NCBI GenBank assembly: GCA_009845505.1
Contig: VXZL01000513.1
Span: 1 to 11,694 of the forward strand
Direction of reading: 5' to 3'
Source: Candidatus Poribacteria bacterium
GTDB taxonomy: Bacteria > Poribacteria > WGA-4E > WGA-3G
Length of the DNA: 11,694 bases
Each line of letters opens with the position of its first letter. Position 1 is the first letter of the stretch. The notes under the pieces were generated by a model that saw only the letters and a list, made by a program, of their open reading frames with translations, made no database searches and was not told where the DNA came from. The position numbers were made by a program, and so were the translations under genes. Positions 1 to 8,058 of the stretch are shown piece after piece.

Positions 1-90
1 TTAATATTGTTTGTCAACCTTAATAATTTTCGGGCTTACCCATTTCCTTTTAAAGTCCATCTGATGACGGGGATTTAACGGGTTAAATAC

Positions 91-130
91 AACAAAATGT
101 GCCGGTCTTCAGCAAAATGTGCCGATTTTC
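91..130. repeat. Degenerate 20-bp tandem repeat, two copies
   Basis: Two adjacent 20-bp units, at 91-110 and 111-130, match at 17 of 20 positions. They share the core CAAAATGTGCCG followed by a TC-rich end. The repeat lies in non-coding DNA downstream of the DNA polymerase I gene. Short repeated units like this occur at the ends of some insertion sequences, notably the IS21 family, so it could be the relic of an element end. No transposase reading frame is visible beside it, so that origin is only a guess. Confidence 0.6.
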
Positions 131-154
131 AATACCTACGGCCCACACGCCGCT

Positions 155-176
155 GGTGAGGTTTCCTAACCTCACC
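155..176. repeat. Perfect palindrome, 9-bp arms and 4-nt loop
   Basis: GGTGAGGTT at 155-163 is followed by the loop TCCT (164-167) and the exact reverse complement AACCTCACC at 168-176. Two further pairs are possible across a one-base bulge (153-154 with 178-179). No run of T follows on either strand, so it does not look like a classical intrinsic terminator. It lies about 60 bases past the polA stop and could still form an mRNA 3'-end hairpin. Alternatively it is a copy of a dispersed palindromic (REP-like) repeat. No second copy is seen in this window. Confidence 0.65.
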
Positions 177-236
177 CAGTAGAGGAGCTGCGTGAGTCTT
201 GTAAATTCTGAAATTTAAGCGTCGAAGATGTTACTG

Positions 237-3119
237 TTACTTCGCGATCATCCAATTATCACCGATACCCGCTTCTGTCCGCAGCGGTACTCGCAAGGAC
301 ATTGCGTTCTCCATCTCCTCACAAACAATCTCAGCGTATGCTTCGGCGTGTGCTTCGGGTGTCTCAAGCACTAATTCATCGTGAATCTGTAGGAGCATTT
401 TCATGGGGAGCCTGTCTTTATCAATACGTTGCTGCACACGAACCATTGCCGCTTTCATTAGGTCTGCAGCGGAACCTTGCACCACTGTATTGATTGCCAG
501 CCGTTCGCCGAGGCTTCGCTGCCTTTGGTTGGAAGCGTAAATTTCTGGGATTGCCCGTCGCCGTCCGGTAAGCGTGCTAACGTATCCCTGATCCGATGCC
601 TCGCGGACACACGCCTGTAGAAAGCCGTCTATCCCCGGAAAACGGGTCTTATAATCCACAATGAGGGCTGCCGCTTCCTGTACCTGCATCCCTTTAATCC
701 GGCGCGAGAGACCTGTGGGGGATACACCATAGATGATACCGAAATTGATAGTCTTTGCTTTATCCCGAAGTTCCCGCGTAACGGCATCAGTCGGCACCTC
801 GAACACCTGCGAAGCGACTGCTGTGTGGATGTCTAAATCCTCAGTGAACGTTTCGATTAAATGCTCGTCTTCGCTGAAGTGCGCAAGGATGCGAAGTTCA
901 ATCTGTGAATAGTCGGCACAGATTAACTTATGGCCCTCGGGTGCTATGAAGGCACGCCGCAACTGTCTCCCGATTTCTGTCCGGACTGGAATGTTCTGTA
1001 AATTCGGGCGATCCGACTTCAAACGTCCTGTTGCTGTTGTGAGTTGGTAGAGATGTGTGTGGATACGCTCGGTTTTCGGATCTACTGCTGCCTGAAGCTG
1101 CGCCAAATAGGTACTCTGCAACTTTCGGAATTGGCGATATTCGATGATCAGACGCGGCACACTCGTCTTCGGATTATTGATATCCTCTCTCAAAGAGAGG
1201 GCTTCCAAAACCGTCACATCCGTAGAAACTTTACCACCGCGCGTCCGTTTCACCGGTTTGAAACCGAGTTCCTCAAATAGGACTTGTGCTAATTGTCTCG
1301 GCGAATCAATATTACACGGATACCCAACTATTTCGTGAATCTCTTCTTGCCGTGCGTTAACGAGTTGGCTGATCACGCCGCTTTGATGTTTGAGTTCCTC
1401 TCTATCACAAACGATGCCGTTATATTCCATCTCAGCGAGAATAGGGGCGAGCGGTGATTCTATATCACGGACTAACGCCGTAATGTCCATCTCTTCCAAT
1501 TTCGGGGTCAGGAAGTGATGAAGCCGTAACGCAATATCAGCGTCTTCTGCAGCATAGATTGTCGCTTGTTCTAACGGGATCTCATCAATTGTTCTCTGTT
1601 CTTCTGCTTCTGCCTCAAAGAGTTCTCCTAAATCCTTCATTTCATCACTGTTGTTATCACTCGGAGCTGCGGTTAACTCCTGAAAGGAGATCATTTTATG
1701 ATTCAAATGAAGGAGTGCCAACGTATCAAGATTATGAGAGGGAGTCCGAGCGTCAACCAATTGACTTGCCAATAAGGTATCGAAAACAGCACCTTGGAGT
1801 TTAATCCCGTTTCGGATGAGGATACCCGTATCAAATTTCAGGTTATGCCCACATTTCGGTAGGTCCGGGTCTTCCAAAATCGGTTTGAGTGCGGAAAGCA
1901 CCGTATCGGCATCGAGATGACCCTCAGGTTGCGGTGAGCGGATTGGGACATAAACGCCCTGCTTCGGTGCCCACGAAAAACTGAGACCACAAAGCGTTGA
2001 CTCGCGCTCCAAACCGTCCGTTTCGGTGTCAAAACTGAAAATCGCTTGTGCCGAAAGCGTCTCGACGAGCTCTTTTAATTCGGTGTGTGTAACAATTGCC
2101 GAATAGGTGCCTGTTTCCGCGGTGTCGTAGTCCCCTTTATCCAAGATAGAATCCGTCTTTCGCGCCAACGCTGCAACGCGTTCTTTACGAGTTGTCGGTT
2201 GGGTGAGCGTAGAACTATCCGAACCAGCGTCGCCCTCGGCGAGTTCTGTTACAACCTGTTGATAACGTTTAAGTTCCAATTCTTCAAACAGCGGTAGGAT
2301 TTTCTTCAGGTCAAGTGGTTTAACGCGAGCCTGCTCCAGTGAGAAGTCTAAAGCCGCATCTCGCCGCAACGTCACGAGTTGTTGCGCCAGAGCAATTTGC
2401 GAACGTGCCTTCTCCAGATTCTCGCGACGTTTTCCCTTAATTTCCTCAATATGCGCAAAAATACCGTCAACAGAATCGTACTGCTGAATCAGTTGTGCTG
2501 CCGTCTTGGGACCGATTTTTTCAACACCCGGGACGTTATCTGAGTTATCTCCCATCAACGCAAGCATATCGACGACCTGCGACGGTTTTATGCCTTTCGT
2601 CTCCCACAAGGATTGAACGTCGATGATCGTATCTTTGTGAAGGTCTAACATCGCTACCCGATCACAGAGAAGTTGCTCAAGGTCTTTGTCTCTCGAAACG
2701 ATGGTAACATCTACGTGGCCTGCTTCCGGGGTATCGAGAATTGTTTGTGTGAGAGATGCTATAATGTCATCCGCTTCCAACTCAGGTTTACCAAGCGTTA
2801 GGATACCGAATGCCTCAAGTAATTGCAAAATGCGATGAATCTGGGTCACGAGATCGTCAGGGGGTGCGGATCGGTTTGCTTTGTATGCTGAGTAAAGATC
2901 ATTGCGAAACGTTTTGCCGGGTGTATCGATCGCAGCGACGAGATATTGCGGCTTAAGTTGCGAAAGGATTCTAATGAGCGTTCCCGCAAATCCAAACACG
3001 GCGTGTGTCGCTTCACCGGTGACGCTGCTCGTTAATCCGTTGCGGATGGCGTAGTACGCTCGGAATATCTCGGCGTGTGTATCAATGATGTAGAAAGTAT
3101 CTCTCTGTTCATCTTGCAT
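237..3119 (-). CDS. polA: DNA polymerase I (5' nuclease, proofreading exonuclease and polymerase)
   Basis: This is a 960-residue family-A DNA polymerase for Okazaki-fragment maturation and excision-repair gap filling, slightly longer than the 928 residues of E. coli Pol I. Residues 8-300 form the 5' nuclease, with acidic sites in ELEADD (113-118), SRDKD (142-146) and GDNSDN (190-195). Residues about 340-540 are the 3'-5' exonuclease. All three of its motifs are intact: DTE with D364 and E366, N426/D430, and Y522 with D526, so proofreading should be active. The polymerase shows motif A (D736 in ADYSQIE), motif B (R785, K789, F793, Y797) and motif C (HDE 913-915). The exonuclease domain has an acidic insertion around residues 484-512. 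The ATG lies 16 nt after the preceding flavoprotein gene, and its Shine-Dalgarno overlaps that gene's stop. It is the last gene of the five-gene minus-strand operon. Confidence 0.98.
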   Translation of the reverse strand: MQDEQRDTFYIIDTHAEIFRAYYAIRNGLTSSVTGEATHAVFGFAGTLIRILSQLKPQYLVAAIDTPGKTFRNDLYSAYKANRSAPPDDLVTQIHRILQLLEAFGILTLGKPELEADDIIASLTQTILDTPEAGHVDVTIVSRDKDLEQLLCDRVAMLDLHKDTIIDVQSLWETKGIKPSQVVDMLALMGDNSDNVPGVEKIGPKTAAQLIQQYDSVDGIFAHIEEIKGKRRENLEKARSQIALAQQLVTLRRDAALDFSLEQARVKPLDLKKILPLFEELELKRYQQVVTELAEGDAGSDSSTLTQPTTRKERVAALARKTDSILDKGDYDTAETGTYSAIVTHTELKELVETLSAQAIFSFDTETDGLERESTLCGLSFSWAPKQGVYVPIRSPQPEGHLDADTVLSALKPILEDPDLPKCGHNLKFDTGILIRNGIKLQGAVFDTLLASQLVDARTPSHNLDTLALLHLNHKMISFQELTAAPSDNNSDEMKDLGELFEAEAEEQRTIDEIPLEQATIYAAEDADIALRLHHFLTPKLEEMDITALVRDIESPLAPILAEMEYNGIVCDREELKHQSGVISQLVNARQEEIHEIVGYPCNIDSPRQLAQVLFEELGFKPVKRTRGGKVSTDVTVLEALSLREDINNPKTSVPRLIIEYRQFRKLQSTYLAQLQAAVDPKTERIHTHLYQLTTATGRLKSDRPNLQNIPVRTEIGRQLRRAFIAPEGHKLICADYSQIELRILAHFSEDEHLIETFTEDLDIHTAVASQVFEVPTDAVTRELRDKAKTINFGIIYGVSPTGLSRRIKGMQVQEAAALIVDYKTRFPGIDGFLQACVREASDQGYVSTLTGRRRAIPEIYASNQRQRSLGERLAINTVVQGSAADLMKAAMVRVQQRIDKDRLPMKMLLQIHDELVLETPEAHAEAYAEIVCEEMENAMSLRVPLRTEAGIGDNWMIAK

Positions 3120-3131
3120 TTAGCCGTCTTG

Positions 3132-3138
3132 CCTCCTA
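3132..3138 (-). promoter_or_regulatory. polA ribosome binding site overlapping the upstream stop codon
   Basis: On the minus strand the sequence reads TAGGAGG: the stop TAG of the flavoprotein gene (3136-3138) runs into the Shine-Dalgarno AGGAGG (3132-3137). The spacing to the polA ATG is 12 nt, longer than the usual 5-9. The overlap suggests translational coupling, with terminating ribosomes helping initiation on polA. Confidence 0.7.
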
Positions 3139-4206
3139 ATCTGGGAAATGCCATCGGCGCAGGGAGTCTGACGCTGACAAGCCAGCCTCTTGTCCGAGGG
3201 CAAACGCCGTCGCAATGAGGTTCCGCTCGCCAGATATGATGTCGCCCGCGGCGAAGAGCCCAGGAATCGGATCGCCGCTGCTATCCAGCATCTGCATATC
3301 CTCGTTTGTGATAATCAATCCTTCCTCGTCCTTCTGATAGTCCCAGCCTTCAAGGAATTTTGTGTTTGGGATTAACCCTTCGTCAACGAGGAATCCGTGG
3401 AAGAACAACTCGCTACCATCAATCATCTCAAACCCCAAGAGGTCTGTTTTTTCGCCAATGTGCCGTTTGATTTTTGTTTCAATAATATTAATTTTACGTT
3501 TTTGGATCTGTTTCAACACAGGTGGCGACATACCGTGCGGTCTGCCGTTCGTTAGGATTGTAATTTTATCTGTGAAGTCCTGTGCGCCGATCGCTGCCTC
3601 GTAGATATAGTCGCCGACACCGAGGAGTGCGAGATGTTCATTCACGTGCAAATGCCCATCGCAACGGATGCAGACGTGCCACCCTTTTCGATTGCCAGCA
3701 TAGCGAAAGACGGTAGCGTACTGTTTATACAATCGCTCCTCACCGGGTTCAAACTCAATATCGGGCCACTTGTCATCAAATCCAGCGGCGACAACAATGG
3801 TTCGAGACTTAAAGTTCTCTATTTCTAAATTCCTACCGCGTTTGAGTGTTTTTGTAGACGCTTCGAGTTCAAACAATTCGCCGTTCCGTTTGAGTTTCGT
3901 TACCAATCCGTCGCGAATATCAATACCGGTTTTACGTTTCTCACCACCAATCATGAAGTCCATGACCGGGCGGCTTTCCATCCAGCGCATGAGTTCTTTT
4001 GCAAAATGGGGTCCGATAATCCCCGGGAATACCGGCGCATCTTCAATCTCAACCGACTTCGACCAGTAAGCACGCCCTCTGCTAAAACTCACTTTGCCAG
4101 AGTGGAGGACCAAAACATGCCGCATCTGGTGACTCGCTGAGACCGCCGCTTGCGCCCCTGCGGGGCCCGCACCAATGACTGCAACATCGTAAATCGTTTC
4201 TGCCAT
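3136..4206 (-). CDS. Thioredoxin-reductase-like FAD-dependent disulfide oxidoreductase
   Basis: This 356-residue flavoprotein has the two-dinucleotide-fold architecture of the thioredoxin reductase family. The N-terminal FAD site is GAGPAG (12-17). A redox-active CxxC lies in CIRCDG (C179, C182), matching the CxxCDG of thioredoxin reductases. The C-terminal FAD motif PGLFAAGD (315-322) is intact. The second Rossmann glycine motif is GVGDYIYEAA (196-205). The HRR motif that binds the NADPH phosphate in typical TrxB is absent, and LTNGRP (218-223) stands in that region. That pattern recalls the TrxR-like group that includes dithiol oxidases such as GliT and HlmI, some of which use oxygen rather than NADPH. 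The electron donor or acceptor therefore cannot be told from sequence. The start is supported by AGGAG 7 nt upstream. It lies 18 nt after ubiD and 16 nt before polA. Confidence 0.85.
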   Translation of the reverse strand: MAETIYDVAVIGAGPAGAQAAVSASHQMRHVLVLHSGKVSFSRGRAYWSKSVEIEDAPVFPGIIGPHFAKELMRWMESRPVMDFMIGGEKRKTGIDIRDGLVTKLKRNGELFELEASTKTLKRGRNLEIENFKSRTIVVAAGFDDKWPDIEFEPGEERLYKQYATVFRYAGNRKGWHVCIRCDGHLHVNEHLALLGVGDYIYEAAIGAQDFTDKITILTNGRPHGMSPPVLKQIQKRKINIIETKIKRHIGEKTDLLGFEMIDGSELFFHGFLVDEGLIPNTKFLEGWDYQKDEEGLIITNEDMQMLDSSGDPIPGLFAAGDIISGERNLIATAFALGQEAGLSASDSLRRWHFPD

Positions 4207-4224
4207 CGTTTTTCTCCTAATTTC

Positions 4225-5670
4225 TCAAAGCCCATATTTCTTCCACTTTTCATTCACTAACGCGATAACCTCATCAGACATCCGAATCTCTTCGGGCCAC
4301 TCGCGTTGATAGCCTTCTTCGGGCCATTTCGTTGTAGCATCAATGCCCATCTTTGACCCAGCACCCATGAGTGGCGAAGCGTGATCCAGCACATCGACAG
4401 GTCCTTCAACAATTGTTACATCGCGTTTCGGATCGACATTGCTTCCCACGTAGAAAAGTACCTCCTCCACGTTCTGAACGTCAACGTCTTTATCAACAAC
4501 GATGATAATCTTGCTGAACATCAGCTGCCCAAGTCCCCACAAACTGTGCATCATCTTTTTCGCCTGATACGGGTATCGCTTATCAATCGAGATAAGTGCG
4601 AAATTGTGAAATACACCGAATAAAGGTAAATTCATGTCCACGAGTTCCGGGAGCTGCGTCTTAATAAGTGGCATAAAGATGCGTTCGGTCGCCTTTCCCA
4701 TGTAACAGTCTTCCATCGGCGGTTTGCCAACGATGATGGTCTGATAGATCGGATTCTTGCGATGTGTGATTGCTGTGATATGGAGCAGTGGATATTCATC
4801 CGCTAACGAATAAAAGCCTGTATGATCCCCAAAGGGTCCCTCTATACAGGTCTCACCCGGCTCAATATACCCTTCAATCACAATGTCCGCATCCGCAGGT
4901 ACCAGCAGGTCAATAGTTTTGGCAGGCACCATCTCAACGTTCGATTTTCGGAGAAACCCTGCGAACAGGAGTTCATCAATCCCAGAGGGCAGCGGTGCTG
5001 TCCCGATATAAGACATCACGGGATCTCCACCGAGTGCGATCGCAACAGGCATCTGTTGCCCTGCCTGTTGATACTCCCGATAATGCGCCGCACCGTCGTG
5101 GTGAATCTGCCAATGCATCGCCAACGTGTATGGGGTTAACTTTTGTAAACGATACGTACCGACATTTCGTTGACCGGTTTTTAGGCTATGCGTAAAAACT
5201 TGTGGTAAGGTGATATACCTATCGGCATCAAGGGGCCAACATTTAATGAGCGGCAGGACATCCAAGGATGCCTCTTCATCCGTCAGGACGACTTGTTGAC
5301 AGGCACCCCGTTTGACCGTCTTCGGTGGAAAGTTTGCCAATTGGGACAGGAGGCGGAGAATTTTCATCTTATCCAGAAGCGAATCGGGGGCTTCCAGCTT
5401 AATCATCGCCTCAATTTCGGATGCAATCTGGGCGAGATTATCAACACCGAGTGCCATCGCCATCCGTCGATATGAGCCGTAAGTGTTAATCAGCAGCGGC
5501 ATCCGACTGCCTTCGACATTCTCAAATAGGAGCGCAGGACCCCCTGCTTTACTCACGCGATCGGTAATCTCACTGATCTCTAAGTCTGGTGATACAGTCG
5601 TTTTAATGCGTTTGAGTTCGCCTGCCCGGTTCAAGGCTTTCACGAACTCTTCAAGGCTTGCGTATGCCAT
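4225..5670 (-). CDS. ubiD: UbiD-family prenylated-FMN-dependent decarboxylase
   Basis: This 481-residue protein has the full length of the UbiD family, which uses prenylated FMN to decarboxylate aromatic or unsaturated acids. In quinone biosynthesis the substrate is a polyprenyl-hydroxybenzoate, or the corresponding acid of the futalosine menaquinone route. Visible family signatures are RNVGTYRLQ (168-176, with R174), the HWQIHHDGAAHY segment (186-197), the highly conserved EGPFGDHTGFYS (277-288, with the catalytic acids E277 and D282) and the C-terminal DHASPLMGAGSKMGIDATTKW (429-449). The R-E-D/E catalytic set is therefore present. Translation starts with AAAGGA 5 nt upstream of the ATG. 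The prFMN synthase UbiX is not in the window and must be encoded elsewhere if the enzyme is active. Ubiquinone, menaquinone (MqnL-like) or another aromatic acid cannot be separated from sequence alone, so the symbol denotes the family. Confidence 0.93.
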   Translation of the reverse strand: MAYASLEEFVKALNRAGELKRIKTTVSPDLEISEITDRVSKAGGPALLFENVEGSRMPLLINTYGSYRRMAMALGVDNLAQIASEIEAMIKLEAPDSLLDKMKILRLLSQLANFPPKTVKRGACQQVVLTDEEASLDVLPLIKCWPLDADRYITLPQVFTHSLKTGQRNVGTYRLQKLTPYTLAMHWQIHHDGAAHYREYQQAGQQMPVAIALGGDPVMSYIGTAPLPSGIDELLFAGFLRKSNVEMVPAKTIDLLVPADADIVIEGYIEPGETCIEGPFGDHTGFYSLADEYPLLHITAITHRKNPIYQTIIVGKPPMEDCYMGKATERIFMPLIKTQLPELVDMNLPLFGVFHNFALISIDKRYPYQAKKMMHSLWGLGQLMFSKIIIVVDKDVDVQNVEEVLFYVGSNVDPKRDVTIVEGPVDVLDHASPLMGAGSKMGIDATTKWPEEGYQREWPEEIRMSDEVIALVNEKWKKYGL

Positions 5671-5681
5671 GCGAGTCCTTT

Positions 5682-7205
5682 CTATTTCGATCCCACTTTG
5701 CCAGAAATCTGCTTTAGTCCTTGTTGATAATTCGGATTTTCAGGATCCAGTTCCAACGCCTTTCGGATTGCCTGCTCTGCCTGCAAATAGTCTCCACGTC
5801 GAAACGCAATGAGTGCAAGCGTATTGTAGTAAGTTGCAACGTTCGGATTCAAGCGGATGGCTTCCTGTGTATAACGACGCGCCGCTTCTAAATCTGCGTC
5901 CGCTTGACGCGCGTAACACATCCCCAAGTTATGATATATCTCCGCATCGTCAGGGGATAATGCCGCGCTCGCCCGATATGTATCCACTGCCGCCGCATAA
6001 CGCTTCTGTTTCAGCAGAATTTTTCCAATCTTCAGATGGGCATCTAAAAGATCGGGTTCCAGCGCGACAGCGTGCCGGTAGTGTTCCAACGCCAGTGCTA
6101 ACTTATTCTGCATGAAACATGCCAACCCCAGTCCTGCGTGTGCCTTCGCGAAATCGGGTTGGAGTTCCAACGCTTTCTGCTGTGCTACAATCGCTTCTGG
6201 ATATCTTTCAAGCATCGTGTAAGCAATACCGATGCCGTTATACGCCAGCACTAATTCAGGGTTCATTCCCAGTGCTTTCTGGTATTCCCAGACCGCCTTC
6301 TCATACTGTCCGTTTTTGAGGTAAAGTCTACCGATGTTAGCAAGGATCTGAGCCCTGTCTTTTGTACCTTGTGTCCTTTGCAATGCGCCGCGTAACTGCG
6401 ATAGTGGTGTTAGTGTCGCTTTCTGTTTCTCAAAAAGTGCCATCTGCTCGCGTGCCGCCGCCGTATCCCCAGTACGAAGATAGGCTTGCGCGAGGTTGTA
6501 GAGGGCTTCGACTAACGTTGCGTCGTGTGAATATGCAGTCCGATAGGACGCAATAGCGTCAGCCCACTGTTTCTCTTGAGCATAGAGGAGTCCGAGTTGA
6601 TAGTGTGCAGCTGCGAACGCCGGTGCGATCGCAATTGCCTGTCGTTGATGCCGTATCGCTGCTGCGCTTTCCCCGCGTTTGCTATAGACATTCCCAAGTT
6701 GATGATGAATCATCTCATCGGTTGGATCCAGTTCAACGGCGATTTTATAGGCATCAAGGGCTTCAGTATAACGGTGCATGTTAGCATAGGCACTCGCTAA
6801 CGCCGCGTGGCTATATGCCCAATCAGGTTTATATGCAATCGCGCGCTGATGTGCAGCGACAGCGTCTTCAAACCCTTCAAGCCCGGTATATGCCAGGCCC
6901 AAACCGTAGTAAGCCTCGGCTAAAATATCCGAATGAGGGACTACTTCGACAGCAGCTATTAATTGTTGATACGCCTCAACCGCTTCCGTGTAAGCCTCAA
7001 TTTGGAGGTAAACCTTTGCGAGTTGAAGCCGAGTCTCGATCTGAGTGCTATCGGCAGCAAGTTGTGCCTTATAGGTGCGGATCCGTTCTGCGATGTTCGC
7101 AACATCTGTTTCTTGACAGAACCCGTCTGAGACGTACCCGAAGATAAGGCGGCACCCGACGAGTGCCACCGCTGCGACTGTGTAATAGGAAAGTCTCCGT
7201 CCCAC
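5682..7205 (-). CDS. Membrane-anchored or lipoprotein-like TPR repeat protein
   Basis: The 507 residues consist largely of about twelve 34-residue tetratricopeptide repeats: six in residues about 55-262 and six in about 284-489. A 20-odd-residue break (about 262-283) separates the two blocks. Repeats show the usual pattern of small residues at W/G/Y/A/P positions, for example IGRLYLKNGQYEKAVWEYQK (291-310). Such superhelices bind partner proteins or peptides and have no catalytic site. The N-terminus has RR at 3-4 and a hydrophobic stretch (9-22). It also contains LVGC (15-18), which fits a lipobox and could give a lipoprotein starting at C18, although hydrophobic residues continue after it, so an uncleaved anchor is equally possible. 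The start codon is GTG, 3 nt after the stop of the LamG-like gene, with AAGGGG 9 nt upstream. The gene ends 11 nt before ubiD. Its specific role is unknown. Confidence 0.88.
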   Translation of the reverse strand: MGRRLSYYTVAAVALVGCRLIFGYVSDGFCQETDVANIAERIRTYKAQLAADSTQIETRLQLAKVYLQIEAYTEAVEAYQQLIAAVEVVPHSDILAEAYYGLGLAYTGLEGFEDAVAAHQRAIAYKPDWAYSHAALASAYANMHRYTEALDAYKIAVELDPTDEMIHHQLGNVYSKRGESAAAIRHQRQAIAIAPAFAAAHYQLGLLYAQEKQWADAIASYRTAYSHDATLVEALYNLAQAYLRTGDTAAAREQMALFEKQKATLTPLSQLRGALQRTQGTKDRAQILANIGRLYLKNGQYEKAVWEYQKALGMNPELVLAYNGIGIAYTMLERYPEAIVAQQKALELQPDFAKAHAGLGLACFMQNKLALALEHYRHAVALEPDLLDAHLKIGKILLKQKRYAAAVDTYRASAALSPDDAEIYHNLGMCYARQADADLEAARRYTQEAIRLNPNVATYYNTLALIAFRRGDYLQAEQAIRKALELDPENPNYQQGLKQISGKVGSK

Positions 7206-7208
7206 TTC

Positions 7209-7889
7209 CTACTGCCCCTTGAGGCGACCCCACATCGTTGCCAGTTTCTGATTTGGATCAACGGCAAGGGTATCTACGACATTATCCCCAGTAATCATAA
7301 CATCATCAAAACTCGCGCCGGTTTCCCAGCCCCATACACCAATCATACCAGTTTTGTAGTCGCCGTCTGTTTGTTCACCCTGAAGTTCGCCGTTGACATG
7401 AAGTTTGAAAGTATCGCCTTCAACGATAACCTTAACGTCATACCACTCTTCGTTTTCTATCTTCAGTTTTCCAGCAGCACCGATATTGCTGTTCAGCGCG
7501 ACGCGCGTATCCCACGCGCCTTTGCTGTGCTTCCAGAGTTCTGACTTGTTGTTCGGAATGTTCATGTAGTAGATGTAATACTCCATCTCACTCTGTGCCC
7601 GAAAGACAACGCCTGCCCAGTTACCTTCGTCCAGCCGAACCTTCGCTTCAACGGTGTAATCGTCCCAGTCCTCTTCACCGACGAGGGAGTGCTCGGCTTT
7701 CCCGCCTTTATCGAGTTGATAGATACCGTCCTTGATTGCCCAATTGCCATTCGCAACTTCCCAGTCATCGTGCTTTTCCTCAAAGTCCCACAATTGGGTC
7801 CCCGCGAAAGTTGGTAATGAAAGCATCATACCCAAAAGCACAATGAAACCCAGAGCCATTGGCTTCAGTAATCTCATAGTCATTTCCAT
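7209..7889 (-). CDS. Exported LamG/concanavalin-like jelly-roll protein
   Basis: This 226-residue protein carries a signal peptide: charged n-region MRLLK (5-9), hydrophobic core about 10-25 and likely cleavage after TFA (27-29). The mature part starts with a WDFEE segment and continues as a beta-rich fold (WDDYTVEAKVRL, GVVFRAQ, YYIYYMN, WYDVKVIVEGDTFKLHVNG, GMIGVWGWETGASFDDVMI). This is the pattern of LamG, GH16-like and DUF1080-type (3-keto-disaccharide hydrolase) jelly rolls, which bind or cleave glycans. I see no clear catalytic pair, so a glycan-binding role is as likely as hydrolysis. The first ATG is preferred because GGAG lies at a good distance upstream. ATGs at codons 3 and 5 are possible alternatives. 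It is the promoter-proximal gene of the minus-strand operon. Confidence 0.82.
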   Translation of the reverse strand: MEMTMRLLKPMALGFIVLLGMMLSLPTFAGTQLWDFEEKHDDWEVANGNWAIKDGIYQLDKGGKAEHSLVGEEDWDDYTVEAKVRLDEGNWAGVVFRAQSEMEYYIYYMNIPNNKSELWKHSKGAWDTRVALNSNIGAAGKLKIENEEWYDVKVIVEGDTFKLHVNGELQGEQTDGDYKTGMIGVWGWETGASFDDVMITGDNVVDTLAVDPNQKLATMWGRLKGQ

Positions 7890-7941
7890 AATTCTTCTCC
7901 ATCTTTTGTTAAGGGAGTTTAGACCTTCGTTAATGGACCTC

Positions 7942-7958
7942 GCTATTGCGGCAATAGC
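7942..7958. promoter_or_regulatory. Operator-like perfect palindrome in the leader of the minus-strand operon
   Basis: GCTATTGC at 7942-7949 and GCAATAGC at 7951-7958 are exact reverse complements around a single base. With a minus-strand start near 7967 the palindrome would cover about +9 to +25, a position where a dimeric repressor could block transcription. The one-base centre fits a protein site better than an RNA hairpin, though a 7-bp stem with a 3-nt loop could form in the mRNA. The regulator is not identifiable here. Confidence 0.45.
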
Positions 7959-7973
7959 AGAGATACTATGAAT

Positions 7974-8002
7974 AGAATAACGTTAAAGAACAAAAAAAGC
8001 AA
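7974..8002 (-). promoter_or_regulatory. Candidate sigma70-type promoter for the minus-strand operon
   Basis: On the minus strand a TTGCTT -35 (7997-8002) is followed after exactly 17 nt by a TATTCT -10 (7974-7979). These match the sigma70 consensus at 3 and 4 of 6 positions. It would give a leader of roughly 75-80 nt before the ATG at 7889, containing the palindrome at 7942-7958. Matches are moderate in an AT-rich stretch, so chance is possible. Confidence 0.4.
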
Positions 8003-8058
8003 CATTTTTCCCGTAAAATATAGGGTCATTTAATTTTCCAAAAATTCATACGAGGATG

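Noticed and set aside
155..176. Intrinsic terminator for polA
   Set aside because: The hairpin is good but no T-run follows it on the minus strand, so it is listed only as a palindrome.
4822..5139. 105-codon open frame on the plus strand
   Set aside because: It is antisense to the conserved core of the UbiD gene.
6815..7147. 110-codon open frame on the plus strand
   Set aside because: It is antisense to clear TPR repeats and has no Shine-Dalgarno or domain of its own.
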